Assembly (NCBI GenBank): GCA_947474595.1
Contig: CANJIV010000001.1
Coordinates: 248,001-312,000, forward strand
DNA from: Solirubrobacterales bacterium
GTDB taxonomy: Bacteria; Actinomycetota; Thermoleophilia; Solirubrobacterales; Solirubrobacteraceae
Length of the DNA: 64,000 bases
Direction: 5' to 3'
Position 1 is the stretch's first letter, and each line of letters begins with the position of its first letter. This document shows positions 9,052-18,309 of the stretch, in pieces. The notes under the pieces are model-generated. The model had not been told where the DNA came from and ran no database searches. It saw only the letters and a program-made list of their open reading frames with translations. The translations under genes were made by a program, and so were the position numbers.

Positions 9052-9888
9052 ATGACCCCCTCTGAACCCACCTTCCAAGCGACCGCTAAGGCAACTTCCG
9101 CGCCTAACGATCAGGCAACTGCTTCGTCGCCATCGACGACACGCGTGGTGGGAATGGAGATCGCACGCGTCGATTACACAGAGGCTCTTGACCGCATCGA
9201 CGCGATGGTGGCAACTAAGACAAAGGGCTACATCTGCGTCGCTCCGGTCCACCTTGTCATGCTCGCCGAAGAGCGTCCGGATCTGCGCAGTGCGATCGAC
9301 AAGGCCAGCTTTACCGTTCCCGACGGCATGCCGCTGGTCTGGGCGATGCGCTGCTTGGGCCACGGGCACCAGTCGCGTGTCTACGGCCCCGAGCTAATGG
9401 CGCGGGCCTGTGAGCGGGCTGCGCGAAGCGGAACGCGGATGTACCTCTACGGTGGGCGCAACGAAGGCGCTCTTGTTCAGCTCACACTCAACCTTCGTAG
9501 GCGCTACCCGGGCCTGCGGATTGTTGGCGGCTGGTCGCCGCCGTTTCGGCCGCTAACCGCCGAAGAAGAGTCAACCGTAATCGCCGACATCAACCGCAGT
9601 GAGGCCGACATCGTCTGGGTCGGCACTGGCCAGCCCAAGCAAGAGCTTTGGATGGCTCAGATGCGCCCTCACCTCCAAGCCCCCGTAATGGTCGGCGTCG
9701 GTGCGGCCTTTGACTTCCACGCTGGCATCGTCGCCCAAGCACCTCACTGGATGCAAGTGTGTGGGCTGGAATGGACCTACCGCGTGTACCGAGAACCGCG
9801 CCGTCTCTGGCGCCGCTACCTGCGCTACAACCCCCGTTTCGTGGCTGGCTTCGCCCGCCAGTACGCTCAGCACCGCCGCGGCCGGTAG
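9052..9888 (+). CDS. WecG/TagA/CpsF-family glycosyltransferase (GT26)
   Basis: A 278-residue single-domain glycosyltransferase. Members add ManNAc or a related acetamido sugar or uronic acid to an undecaprenyl-PP-linked acceptor at the membrane face. The start of the catalytic core, VVGMEIARVDYTEALDRID, is followed by VPDGMPLVWAMR with the conserved PDG motif, then VYGPELM. The motif GTGQPKQELWM is diagnostic. The C-terminus is Arg-rich (RRLWRRYLRYNPRF), which in this family helps membrane binding. It starts at ATG 9052 and heads a plus-strand run that includes a nucleotide-sugar dehydrogenase. Confidence 0.9.
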   Translation: MTPSEPTFQATAKATSAPNDQATASSPSTTRVVGMEIARVDYTEALDRIDAMVATKTKGYICVAPVHLVMLAEERPDLRSAIDKASFTVPDGMPLVWAMRCLGHGHQSRVYGPELMARACERAARSGTRMYLYGGRNEGALVQLTLNLRRRYPGLRIVGGWSPPFRPLTAEEESTVIADINRSEADIVWVGTGQPKQELWMAQMRPHLQAPVMVGVGAAFDFHAGIVAQAPHWMQVCGLEWTYRVYREPRRLWRRYLRYNPRFVAGFARQYAQHRRGR

Positions 9889-9901
9889 TTTGTCTGCAGC
9901 T

Positions 9902-11167
9902 ATGCCTGCACCCGACGTCTCCGTCATCGGCCTAGGCCGAGTCGGCCTGCCACTCGCCCTCTCCTTCGCTGACCGCGGCCTGCGAGTGTTAGGGATCGAT
10001 AACGACGAGCAACGGCTCGCCGCAATTGGCTCTGCAAAGATGCCTTTTGAGGAGACCGGTGGCCAAGAGGTCTTAGATCGAGTCCATGCATCCGGACGCC
10101 TCGAACTCTCCGACAACATCGTCGACGCCGCTAAGGCACGCGACATCATTATCACCTTGGGCACCCCCTCCTTCGCCCACATCGAGATCGACATCTCCGA
10201 CATCCGCTCAGCTCTGGATGAACTACTCCCCGCCCTAGGGTCGGGCCACGCTTTGATTCTGCGCTCCACGGTCGCGCCAGGCACGACCGAGTTCGTGGCT
10301 GGATACCTGACCAAGAAATCTGGACTGCGTGTCGGTTCAGATATCTTCGTCGGACACGCCCCCGAGCGGATAGCCGCCGGACGGTTTTTTGTTGAGATTG
10401 AGAGCCTGCCGTGCATCGTTGGCGGTGTCGACGCAGCATCTAGCGCGCGGATTGGCCAGTTATTTGAGGCCTTCGGAGCGCCGATAGTCCAAACCACCCC
10501 GGTTCAAGCAGAGTTAGCGAAGATCTGGACCAACATCCTGCGCTACACCACATTTGCACTGCCCAACCTCCTGATGATGGATTGCGAGCAGCACGACGCA
10601 AACGTCTTTGAAGTAATCGACCTGATTAATCGCGACTACCCGCGCGGTGGAATTGCCTCGCCTGGCTTTACCGCAGGAACCTGCCTGCGCAAGGACTTTG
10701 CCTTCTCCGAGGAGCGCTCGAAGGCTCCCGGAATGCTGCTGGCCGTATCGCGGGTAAATGAATCAGTGCCGCTCTTCCTCGTCGATGGGATCAAGCGCCG
10801 CCTCGGCAGCCTCTCTGGCAAGAAGATCGCAGTACTTGGCTTGGCCTTTAAGCGCGACACCGACGACGAGCGTGACTCGCTTTCGCACAAGCTCGTGCGC
10901 CTACTCGAACGCGAACTTGCCGACGTCACCATTCACGACCCCTTCGTCGCCACTGAGACCGATAGTTTTGAGGACGCTGTGGGCGGCGCTGATGTCGTTG
11001 TCCTAGCGACCAACCACTCTGCCTTCTGCACCCCTGAGGCGCTAAGCACCCTGGTCGAGCTTGGCACCGACGACTGCCTCGTGGTTGACCCATGGGACTG
11101 CTTCGGAGCTGCACAGGTCTTCGCATACGCCAGTGAAGTAGTCGCGCTCAGTAAGGCGAATTCGTGA
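9902..11167 (+). CDS. nucleotide-sugar 6-dehydrogenase (UDP-glucose/GDP-mannose dehydrogenase family)
   Basis: The protein oxidises a nucleotide hexose at C6 to a uronic acid with two NAD+. From ATG 9902 it has 421 residues. The Rossmann motif GLGRVGLPLA is near the N-terminus. The catalytic cysteine is in PGFTAGTCLRKDF (about Cys261). LGLAFKRDTDDERDS opens the C-terminal UDP-binding domain. The style of the N-terminal half is closest to the UDP-HexNAc dehydrogenases (WecC/WbpA type), so a HexNAcA product is likely but unproven. A longer frame from 9701 overlaps the preceding gene and was rejected. It couples to the next gene by a GTGA overlap. Confidence 0.88.
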   Translation: MPAPDVSVIGLGRVGLPLALSFADRGLRVLGIDNDEQRLAAIGSAKMPFEETGGQEVLDRVHASGRLELSDNIVDAAKARDIIITLGTPSFAHIEIDISDIRSALDELLPALGSGHALILRSTVAPGTTEFVAGYLTKKSGLRVGSDIFVGHAPERIAAGRFFVEIESLPCIVGGVDAASSARIGQLFEAFGAPIVQTTPVQAELAKIWTNILRYTTFALPNLLMMDCEQHDANVFEVIDLINRDYPRGGIASPGFTAGTCLRKDFAFSEERSKAPGMLLAVSRVNESVPLFLVDGIKRRLGSLSGKKIAVLGLAFKRDTDDERDSLSHKLVRLLERELADVTIHDPFVATETDSFEDAVGGADVVVLATNHSAFCTPEALSTLVELGTDDCLVVDPWDCFGAAQVFAYASEVVALSKANS

Positions 11168-12129
11168 ACCGTGTCTTAGTAACCGGTGGAGCGGGAACGA
11201 TCGGCGCCGCCGTAGTGCGTCGCCTCCTGGGCGACCCTGCCTACGAGGTGCGCGTCTCTGATCAGCGCGACGCTCCAACTTGGATGCGCGAAGGGTGTGA
11301 GGTGCATACCGGCGACCTTCGCATCCTCGACGCAGCCCGCAAGGCCACCGCTGGCTGCAACCAGGTCATCCACCTCGCGGCGATAGTCGGCGGGATCGCG
11401 AACTTCCACAAGCTCCCCCACACGCTTACTGAGGTCAATGCCTCGCTCTATAACTCTGTCATTCGAGCGGCACTCGACCACGATATTGAGCGGTTTGTAT
11501 ATGTCTCTTCGTCGATGGTTTTTGAGCGCGCAACCGAGTACCCAACAACAGAAGATCACATTCTCGACTGCCCGATTCCGCAATCGGCCTACGGCTTCTC
11601 AAAACTGACTGGCGAGGTCTACTGCCGCGCCGCCCATGACGAGCACGGCCTTGCTTACACAATCTGTCGCCCGTTTAACGCCTATGGTCCAGGCGAGATG
11701 CCAGATGCCGAGCCAGGAATTGCACACGCAGTCCCCGACCTGATCCGCAAGGTGCTATCCGGCCAGAAGCCGCTACAGATCTTTGGCTCAGGAATGCAGA
11801 CTCGCACGCTCACCCACGTTGACGACATCGCCGACGGTATCGTGACGGCCATGGGTTCGCCGGCTGGCCTAAACCAAGACTTCAATATCTCCGCATCCGA
11901 CGAGCGCACGGTCGCTGAGATCGCCGAGGTCATCTGGGCTGCCTGCGGCAAGGACCCTAAAGAGTTCTCCTTGGAACATCTGCCTAGCTTTGAGGTCGAC
12001 GTTGTGCGCCGCTGGCCATCGGTAGAGAAGGCGCGAACGCTGCTGGGGTGGGAGGCAAAGATCTCTCTGGCCGATGGGATCGACCAGACCGTCGCCTGGC
12101 TGCGTGAGCAGGAGTTCGCAGCCTCATGA
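11164..12129 (+). CDS. NAD-dependent epimerase/dehydratase (extended SDR)
   Basis: A 321-residue sugar-nucleotide [13 protein letters not shown] is the cofactor motif, a variant of GxxGxxG. Catalytic Ser lies in [10 protein letters not shown] and Tyr/Lys in [22 protein letters not shown] and [18 protein letters not shown] are typical C-terminal elements. The start is GTG at 11164 inside the stop of the dehydrogenase, and its own stop overlaps gmd by ATGA, so dehydrogenase, epimerase and gmd are one coupled unit. The adjacency to gmd suggests work on a GDP- or UDP-hexose, for example as an epimerase/reductase, but the specificity is not visible. Confidence 0.85.
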   Translation: MNRVLVTGGAGTIGAAVVRRLLGDPAYEVRVSDQRDAPTWMREGCEVHTGDLRILDAARKATAGCNQVIHLAAIVGGIANFHKLPHTLTEVNASLYNSVIRAALDHDIERFVYVSSSMVFERATEYPTTEDHILDCPIPQSAYGFSKLTGEVYCRAAHDEHGLAYTICRPFNAYGPGEMPDAEPGIAHAVPDLIRKVLSGQKPLQIFGSGMQTRTLTHVDDIADGIVTAMGSPAGLNQDFNISASDERTVAEIAEVIWAACGKDPKEFSLEHLPSFEVDVVRRWPSVEKARTLLGWEAKISLADGIDQTVAWLREQEFAAS

Positions 12130-13091
12130 GCGCTAAGCGCGCCCTAATCACCGGCGTGACAGGCCAAGACGGCTCCTATCTGGCTGAGTTGCTGCTGGAG
12201 AAGGGGTATGAAGTCCACGGCATGGTGCGGCGCTCGTCAACGGAGAAGTTCGATCGCATCGAACATATCCGCGACCGCATCACACTTCACCAAGGCGACC
12301 TGCTTGACCACCGTTCACTCGTCGATGCACTCCGGGCGTCAAGGCCCGACGAGGTCTACAACCTTGCCGCGATGTCATTTGTGGCCGTCTCTTGGATCCA
12401 GCCGACACTGACCGCAGAGTTCACCGGCGTGGGTGTCACGCGAATGCTCGAAGCAGTCCGCGAGGTCTGCCCCGAAACGCGCTTTTACCAAGCCTCCTCT
12501 AGCGAGATGTTCGGCAAGGTGCTCGAAGTACCACAGACCGAAACGACACCGTTTTATCCTCGCTCGCCCTACGGCGTGGCGAAGGCCTACGCTCACTTCA
12601 TTACCGTCAACTATCGCGAGTCATACGATCTCTTCGCAACCAGCGGAATCCTCTTTAACCATGAGTCGCCACGCCGTGGCCTTGAATTCGTAACGCGCAA
12701 GATCACCTGGCACGCAGCTGCGATCAAGCTCGGTTTAGCTTCGGAGCTACGCCTCGGCAACCTCGACGCCGAGCGTGACTGGGGCTACGCCAAGGACTAT
12801 GTTGAGGCGATGTGGCTGATGCTCCAGCACGACGAACCAGACGACTTCGTGATCGCAACCGGCAAGGTCAACTCGGTGCGCCAATGTGTCGAGATCGCCT
12901 TTGATCATGCAGGGGTCGCCGTCGGTGATCACGTCGTAACCGACGACGCCTTCATGCGGCCCGCCGAGGTCGACCACCTGATCGGCGACCACACCAAGGC
13001 GACCGAGAAGCTCGGCTGGAATCCGACTACGAGCTTCGAGGAGCTGATCCGGCTGATGGTCGACGCCGACCTCGAACTGCTGCGGCGCTAG
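12126..13091 (+). CDS. gmd: GDP-mannose 4,6-dehydratase
   Basis: Converts GDP-D-mannose to GDP-4-keto-6-deoxymannose, the precursor of GDP-fucose, GDP-rhamnose and GDP-perosamine. Diagnostic elements are [16 protein letters not shown] at the N-terminus, [13 protein letters not shown] for NADP binding, [13 protein letters not shown], and [12 protein letters not shown] with the catalytic Tyr/Lys. [12 protein letters not shown] is nearly invariant in Gmd. At 321 residues it is slightly shorter than many homologues (340-370). The ATG overlaps the previous stop. No clear GDP-fucose synthase is in the window, although the epimerase just upstream could do the follow-up step. Confidence 0.92.
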   Translation: MSAKRALITGVTGQDGSYLAELLLEKGYEVHGMVRRSSTEKFDRIEHIRDRITLHQGDLLDHRSLVDALRASRPDEVYNLAAMSFVAVSWIQPTLTAEFTGVGVTRMLEAVREVCPETRFYQASSSEMFGKVLEVPQTETTPFYPRSPYGVAKAYAHFITVNYRESYDLFATSGILFNHESPRRGLEFVTRKITWHAAAIKLGLASELRLGNLDAERDWGYAKDYVEAMWLMLQHDEPDDFVIATGKVNSVRQCVEIAFDHAGVAVGDHVVTDDAFMRPAEVDHLIGDHTKATEKLGWNPTTSFEELIRLMVDADLELLRR

Positions 13092-13099
13092 GGGCACGC

Positions 13100-14203
13100 G
13101 TGCGCCGCTGCGTCGCGCTCCTCTCGTTGGGGACGACGCCGGGCCTACGTGTCGCCGATGCCCAGCTCGCCCAGCTGATCGAAGCAGCTGGAGTCTCGTG
13201 CCGTGTTGTCTCGGTGCCGATTGGCGGCGTCGGACGGCTGCGCCGCCATCCAGCGGCGACCGATCTGATTGAGGCGTTAGCAGCGCGCCACGCCGCCAGT
13301 AGCCGAGCGGTAAGAGATGCCGACGCGATCATCTTCTCGGCCACGACCGCGGGCTACTTTGCGCGCCCATCGGTGCCTTACGCAATCCGTTTTGACTCTC
13401 CCGCAGCCCTAAACCGTCCGGGGCCAGCCGGAGCGTGGCAGCGGATCGCCGAGCGGCGCTCGCTGTCGTCGGCTTCGCTGCTACTGCCGTGGGGCGCCGC
13501 AGGTGAAAGAGCCGTCACGCCTATCGCAGCGGGAGTTTCATGCATCGTCGTGCCGTTCGCCGTCGAACCGCTTGCGCGCTCGCCACTTGGGGCAAGCACT
13601 GAAAGCCCCGAGGAATCTCTCAGCGTGGCCTACGCTGGCTACCCCGATAAGCGTGGATTAGATCTGTTGTGCACCGCCTGGGCGCGGGTCCGTCGGCCCG
13701 GAGCAAAGCTCGTCGTGGCCGGGATCTCGCGCGAGCGGGCGCTGGAGTTTTTGACAAGCCGACAGATCGCCGAGCCAGAAGGGGTGCAATGGGCTGGGAT
13801 GCTGGCGCGAGAGCAGTGGCTAGAGCTGCTCGGCCGCGCCACCTTGATGGTCAACGCCTCGCGTCGCGAGGATTATGGCTTAGCCCCACTGGAGGCGCTA
13901 GCTGCCGGAGCTGCCCTCGTCACGCTGCCAGCGGTCGCCGCCTATGAGGCGCTGGGTCTTGCGCGCGAGCTCGCCCCAGCCCTCGTCGGAGCCTCAATCG
14001 ACTCCGAGAGCCTGACTACGGCCTGGCGTGCCGGCCTAGGCTTAGACGCCTCGGCACGGCTGCGCTACGCGAAGGATGCTGCGAAGCTGCTGGCCCCATA
14101 CGCCCGGGCCGCGGTCGCCGCAGTGGTCGCCGAGGAAGTGCTCCCCGCGCTGCTTAATCAAGGCGGCGCTAGATCACCGACGGCGACGAAACCCACCTTA
14201 TAG
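13100..14203 (+). CDS. glycosyltransferase, GT4-like
   Basis: A 367-residue GT-B protein starting at GTG 13100, eight bases after gmd. The C-terminal donor domain is clear: AYAGYPDKRGLDLL, then REDYGLAPLEALAAGAALV, whose E-x7-E type arrangement binds the nucleotide sugar. The N-terminal half is less conserved and starts with a short strand plus SLGTTPGLRVADAQ. Position in the gmd operon suggests that it may use the GDP-deoxyhexose made there, but this is only context. Confidence 0.78.
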   Translation: MRRCVALLSLGTTPGLRVADAQLAQLIEAAGVSCRVVSVPIGGVGRLRRHPAATDLIEALAARHAASSRAVRDADAIIFSATTAGYFARPSVPYAIRFDSPAALNRPGPAGAWQRIAERRSLSSASLLLPWGAAGERAVTPIAAGVSCIVVPFAVEPLARSPLGASTESPEESLSVAYAGYPDKRGLDLLCTAWARVRRPGAKLVVAGISRERALEFLTSRQIAEPEGVQWAGMLAREQWLELLGRATLMVNASRREDYGLAPLEALAAGAALVTLPAVAAYEALGLARELAPALVGASIDSESLTTAWRAGLGLDASARLRYAKDAAKLLAPYARAAVAAVVAEEVLPALLNQGGARSPTATKPTL

Positions 14204-14241
14204 GTACACAACGTCGCCCAACCCGCCGATCAAGTAGCCGC

Positions 14242-15357
14242 TCAGGCCATCGCACGGTCATAGGCCTCGCGCAACGACCCGGCCACGACATCCGGTGAAC
14301 ACCGTTCGCGGACCAAAGCGATCGCCCGGGAGCCAGCGGCGCCATCCTTAAACCGCACGCGAGCTGCAGCGGCCAACGCCTCGATGTCGCCAGGCGCGAC
14401 GAGATCGCAGTCGGGCACAAGGTCGGGGAGCGCCCCCATCCGCGACGCCACGACGGGTAACCCAGCGGCCATCGACTCTGCCACCGCTAGGCCAAAGGTC
14501 TCTGCGGCCAAGGTCGGTGCCAGTGCCAAGCCAGCGCCAGCGCGCAGCTGCGCGAGCTCTTGTTCATCAACGCGACCGACGAAGCGCACGTTATGGCCAG
14601 CGGCTCGCGCACGCAGATCGGCCATCAACGGACCGTCGCCAGCGACGACGAGTGCCATCCCGCTCGAGATGCAAGCGTCGATTGCAACCTCGACTCCTTT
14701 CTCGGCCGCGAGGCGCCCGACGACGAGAGCGTAGGTTCCCTCGTCGGCCTGCGATCGCTCGGCGTAGTTGCGCACGACGTTGGGAACAACCGCCACCCTC
14801 TCACCGAGATCGACGCCCATAGCGCCGAGGCGGTCGCGCGCGAAGACGCTGGGAACCACGACAACATCAGCTTGTTCGAGTAGGCGACGCTGCCACAGCG
14901 CAATGCTCGCGCCATAAGCTACGGCCTCGGCGTGGGAGCCTCGGCACGACAGCCGAACACCGGGGCGAGTGTCGCGGCCATGACAACGGCTGCAGTCAGC
15001 TCCATCGGTGAAACAGGTGCCTACTGCACAGATCAGCCGGTAGTTGTGTAGATGCAAGACGATACGGGCCCCTTGCTCGCGAGCCGCAGCCAGCGCTCGC
15101 CAGCCAAAGGTTGGTGTGAGATTGTGAGCGTGGACGATCTGAGCACCCGTGCGCCGCACCGCTTCAGCGACCTCGCTGGGATCAACGCCACCGCGCAAGA
15201 GTGCGCCTGCGCCACGGGCGCGACTAAGCGTTGCGGAGTCGCGCTCGAGCAGCTCGACATCATGGCCAAGTTGCTCACGAGCAACCGTCACGAGGTCGGT
15301 CAGAGCTCGCTCTTCGCCTCCATGGATGCGATATCTGTTGTGTAGTACGAGAATCAT
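14242..15357 (-). CDS. glycosyltransferase, GT4-like, with Cys cluster
   Basis: A 371-residue GT4-type enzyme on the minus strand. The N-terminus reads HNRYRIHGGEERA, the acceptor-site glycine loop. HLHNYRLICAVGTCF is followed by a four-cysteine cluster (CAVGTC and CSRCHG), common in one GT4 subgroup and possibly metal binding. The donor motif is ETFGLAVAESMAAGLPVVA. Its start (15357) faces the GT2 gene starting at 15398, leaving a 40-base divergent spacer. The 3' end is about 40 bases from the convergent glycosyltransferase. Confidence 0.85.
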   Translation of the reverse strand: MILVLHNRYRIHGGEERALTDLVTVAREQLGHDVELLERDSATLSRARGAGALLRGGVDPSEVAEAVRRTGAQIVHAHNLTPTFGWRALAAAREQGARIVLHLHNYRLICAVGTCFTDGADCSRCHGRDTRPGVRLSCRGSHAEAVAYGASIALWQRRLLEQADVVVVPSVFARDRLGAMGVDLGERVAVVPNVVRNYAERSQADEGTYALVVGRLAAEKGVEVAIDACISSGMALVVAGDGPLMADLRARAAGHNVRFVGRVDEQELAQLRAGAGLALAPTLAAETFGLAVAESMAAGLPVVASRMGALPDLVPDCDLVAPGDIEALAAAARVRFKDGAAGSRAIALVRERCSPDVVAGSLREAYDRAMA

Positions 15358-15397
15358 CAGCGTGGCGTGCTAGTCAGTATCGCCCTAACCTAGCGGT

Positions 15398-17077
15398 GTG
15401 GCTCCCACCATCTGCGTCATCATCCCCACGCGCGACCGCCCTGACTACCTCCAAGTGGCTCTGCGATCACTAGCCGCCCAGGTCGCCCGCGTCGGCGGCG
15501 AGATCATTGTGGTCGATGACGGACCCAACCAGGCGACGCGAATCGTGGCCGAAGAGTTGGGCGCCCGCTACGTCGCCCACGAACTCCCATGCGGCGCAAA
15601 CGCGGCTCGCAACACCGGTATTGCTGCCACGCAAGCTCCCCTACTAGCCTTCGTCGATGACGACGTCGCCGCTCCCGATGGCTGGGTAGAGGCGATCTTG
15701 GCCGGCGCGGCCGCTCACCCCGAGGCCGGCGTCCTAGCTGGCCCGATCCATGCGCGGCTGGAGGGATCACGGATCAGAATGTGCGGCCGCGAAGGCCCTC
15801 CGATCACCACTTTAGATCTCGGTGACATCGACGGGCCTGCGGAGTTCGCCTGGGGAGCAAATATGACTATGCGCCGCTCGGCGATAGAGGCTTGTGGCCT
15901 CTTTGACACGGCGATGGACGCCTACAGCTTGAATAATGCGGCCGTCCCTGGCGATGAACAAGAGTGGCAACGTCGCTTTAAGACCAGCGGGGGAAAGATT
16001 CACTACATCGCCGCGGCTGGGCTTGACCACCGACGCAGCGGCGCCGATGCGCGTCTTAGGTCGCTTACCCGAGCGGCATTTGAACGCGGACGCAACTGTC
16101 GCCGCTACGACGTCAGTCGCTCTGAGGTAGCGCCGCTCGCCCTAGAGCTGCGCGTAGCTATCGGCTGTGTCTGGCACACGGTCCGTCGTCTCTGCGCCAA
16201 CGGCATCGTGATGACAGCCCACAGCCTCGGGCGTATTCACGAGACGCTCGACCCCACGCCAACAGCCGGCGGAGCAGACTTTCTATCCGGTGAGAGTGGT
16301 GAAGCTAGCGGTCGGCGCGCCACCATCTTGCTCGGCGCAACCGACGCTCTGCTTGACCTACGCGCGACCGCTAGCGGTCGTAATCGGCTCCTTGGCCGTG
16401 CAGCTCACAGTCGCCCCGACAGCCAACAAGTACTTGTGATCGGCATCCAGCGCGCCAAGCACGCCGCCACGATGGCTGCGATCGAAGCCGAACTGCGCTG
16501 CAGCCGCCACGTAGTCACGATCGCGCTGGCTAACGGCACCGGTGGACGTGGAAAATTTGCCAACCTCAACGCCTTGCTAGCCGAGAACTCACTGTCGGGC
16601 AAGGATTGGCTACTGGTCGTCGACGACGACGTGGTCTTGCCATCTGAATTCTTAGACCGCTTTCTCTTCCTCACCCAACGCTTTGACCTAAAGCTTGCTC
16701 AACCAGCCCACCGGCGCCTCTCCCACGCTGCTTGGCGCGTAACCCGCCGCCAAGGCGGATCCGTAGTGCGTGAGACATCGTTTGTCGAGATCGGACCCGT
16801 TACCGCGTTTCACCGAGATACCTTCTCCACATTTCTGCCCTTTCCTGACCTCTGGATGGGCTGGGGCTTAGATCTACACTGGGCAGCAGTGGCACGCCAG
16901 CACGGCTGGCCGATCGGTGTCGTAGACGCAACCCCAATCGGCCATATCGCCGCGCCGGCCGGGGACGCCTACTCCCGCGAGGCGGCCGTTGAGGAAGCCC
17001 GCTCCTTTCTCGCCAACCGCTCCTACGTGACGCGCGAAGAAGCCCAACGAACTGTGGTCACTCATCGCAAGTGGTGA
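15398..17077 (+). CDS. two-domain protein: GT2 glycosyltransferase plus second glycosyltransferase-like domain
   Basis: The 559-residue product (GTG start at 15398) has an N-terminal GT2 domain. It begins CVIIPTRDRPDYLQVALRSL, has EIIVVDDG, and a DDDVAAPDG motif equivalent to the metal-binding DxD. After about residue 340 a second domain follows. It has GIQRAKHAATMAA, then LLVVDDDVVLP (a second DDD motif), FHRDTF and WMGWGLDLHW, resembling glycan-modifying domains with a W-G-x-D-x-x-W element. The linker (about residues 290-330) is low in structure. Two catalytic domains could add two residues in sequence. The identity of the second family is uncertain. Confidence 0.75.
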   Translation: MAPTICVIIPTRDRPDYLQVALRSLAAQVARVGGEIIVVDDGPNQATRIVAEELGARYVAHELPCGANAARNTGIAATQAPLLAFVDDDVAAPDGWVEAILAGAAAHPEAGVLAGPIHARLEGSRIRMCGREGPPITTLDLGDIDGPAEFAWGANMTMRRSAIEACGLFDTAMDAYSLNNAAVPGDEQEWQRRFKTSGGKIHYIAAAGLDHRRSGADARLRSLTRAAFERGRNCRRYDVSRSEVAPLALELRVAIGCVWHTVRRLCANGIVMTAHSLGRIHETLDPTPTAGGADFLSGESGEASGRRATILLGATDALLDLRATASGRNRLLGRAAHSRPDSQQVLVIGIQRAKHAATMAAIEAELRCSRHVVTIALANGTGGRGKFANLNALLAENSLSGKDWLLVVDDDVVLPSEFLDRFLFLTQRFDLKLAQPAHRRLSHAAWRVTRRQGGSVVRETSFVEIGPVTAFHRDTFSTFLPFPDLWMGWGLDLHWAAVARQHGWPIGVVDATPIGHIAAPAGDAYSREAAVEEARSFLANRSYVTREEAQRTVVTHRKW

Positions 17078-17139
17078 GCGATCGCAATCGCTGCCGTCCA
17101 ACAACATACGCCCGCCCAACCAGCGATGATGACTAAGCC

Positions 17140-18309
17140 ATGAAGGTCGCCATCATCAGTGAGTTCTATCCGAGAGCCGCCGACCCGGTCTTGGGTATCT
17201 GGGCACATCGCCAAGCGGTGGCGGCCCGCGATGCTGGCGCCGATGTACGCGTGATCGTCTTACACCGTCCGATCCCTCCCCGCGCGGCGCTGAAAGCCCG
17301 TGACCGTGCAGCGATTGGCGCCCCATTGCGCCAGCCACGCCGGCAGCGCATCGATGGCATTGACGTGCGCTATGTGCCATTCGTCGCGCCGCCACGGTGG
17401 CGCTCTTACTCCCACTGGGGATCGTGGGCTGCGCCTACCGTAGCGCTAGCCCTGCGGCACCTACGACAGAGGTTTGCCTTTGACTTGATCCACGCCCACT
17501 ACGCCGTTCCGGCAGGTGAGGCAGTCCGCCTCGCGCGCCTTGACGTCCCGGTGATTATCTCTGAGCACGGCGGCGATGTTTACGAGGTCGCGCCCGGCAG
17601 TGAGCACGGCCGCACGGCGGTAGGACGCGCATTTGCCAGCGCATCGCTGGTCCTAGCTAATAGCGAGGCGATCGCCCAGCGTTGCCGCAATCTGGGCGCC
17701 AACCCAGTCCGCGTAGTCCATCTCGGCACCGACCTGCCGGCCGCGCGCACGGCGCTGCCCGAACACCCGACGATCACCACGGTTGCCCACCTAGTTGAAC
17801 GCAAGCGCCACAGCGACGTAATACGTGCCATGTGGCTGCTGCGCGACCGTCAGCCCGAGCTGCGCTATGTGATCATCGGCGACGGGCCACAGCGGCCTGC
17901 GCTGGAACTCTTGGCGGCCGAGTTAGGGCTGGCCAGACGGATCGAGTTCCGTGGACAACTTAGCCCGGTGGCTGCCGTTGAAGCCGGGCGCAAAGCAACT
18001 CTCTTTGCGATGCCCAGCGTCGACGAGGCGTTCGGCGTTGCATATATAGAAGCGATGGCTGCGGGCGTTGCTGCGATTGGCTGTCGAGGTGAGGATGGCC
18101 CGCAGGAAATTGCCGCCAGCGGCGGCGGGATTCGACTGGTATCTCCTGGCGATATTGAAGCGTTGGCAGATGAAATTGATGGGCTCGTCTCTGACCCGGA
18201 GTGGCGTCGTGAGATGGCCGACCAAGCGCGTGCCAATGTCCGTGAATCCTTCACGTGGGACCGCTGCGGTGCGGCGACTTTAGACGCCTACAAGTCAGTT
18301 CTAGCGTGA
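17140..18309 (+). CDS. glycosyltransferase, GT4
   Basis: A clear 389-residue GT4 enzyme. ISEFYPRAADPVLGIWAHRQ forms the acceptor loop, FDLIHAHYAVPAGEA the HxHY region, and ISEHGGDVYEVAP the family's EHG motif. The donor domain has VAHLVERKRHSDVIRAM, GDGPQRPALE and PSVDEAFGVAYIEAMAAGV. ATG start at 17140. Its stop overlaps the GTG of the next glycosyltransferase by 4 bases, so they are coupled. Confidence 0.9.
   Translation: MKVAIISEFYPRAADPVLGIWAHRQAVAARDAGADVRVIVLHRPIPPRAALKARDRAAIGAPLRQPRRQRIDGIDVRYVPFVAPPRWRSYSHWGSWAAPTVALALRHLRQRFAFDLIHAHYAVPAGEAVRLARLDVPVIISEHGGDVYEVAPGSEHGRTAVGRAFASASLVLANSEAIAQRCRNLGANPVRVVHLGTDLPAARTALPEHPTITTVAHLVERKRHSDVIRAMWLLRDRQPELRYVIIGDGPQRPALELLAAELGLARRIEFRGQLSPVAAVEAGRKATLFAMPSVDEAFGVAYIEAMAAGVAAIGCRGEDGPQEIAASGGGIRLVSPGDIEALADEIDGLVSDPEWRREMADQARANVRESFTWDRCGAATLDAYKSVLA

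Noticed and set aside
9571..10497. A 308-residue minus-strand frame across the WecG-type and dehydrogenase genes
   Set aside because: It covers two well-supported genes and has shadow-like Ser/Arg/Pro composition with no motif.
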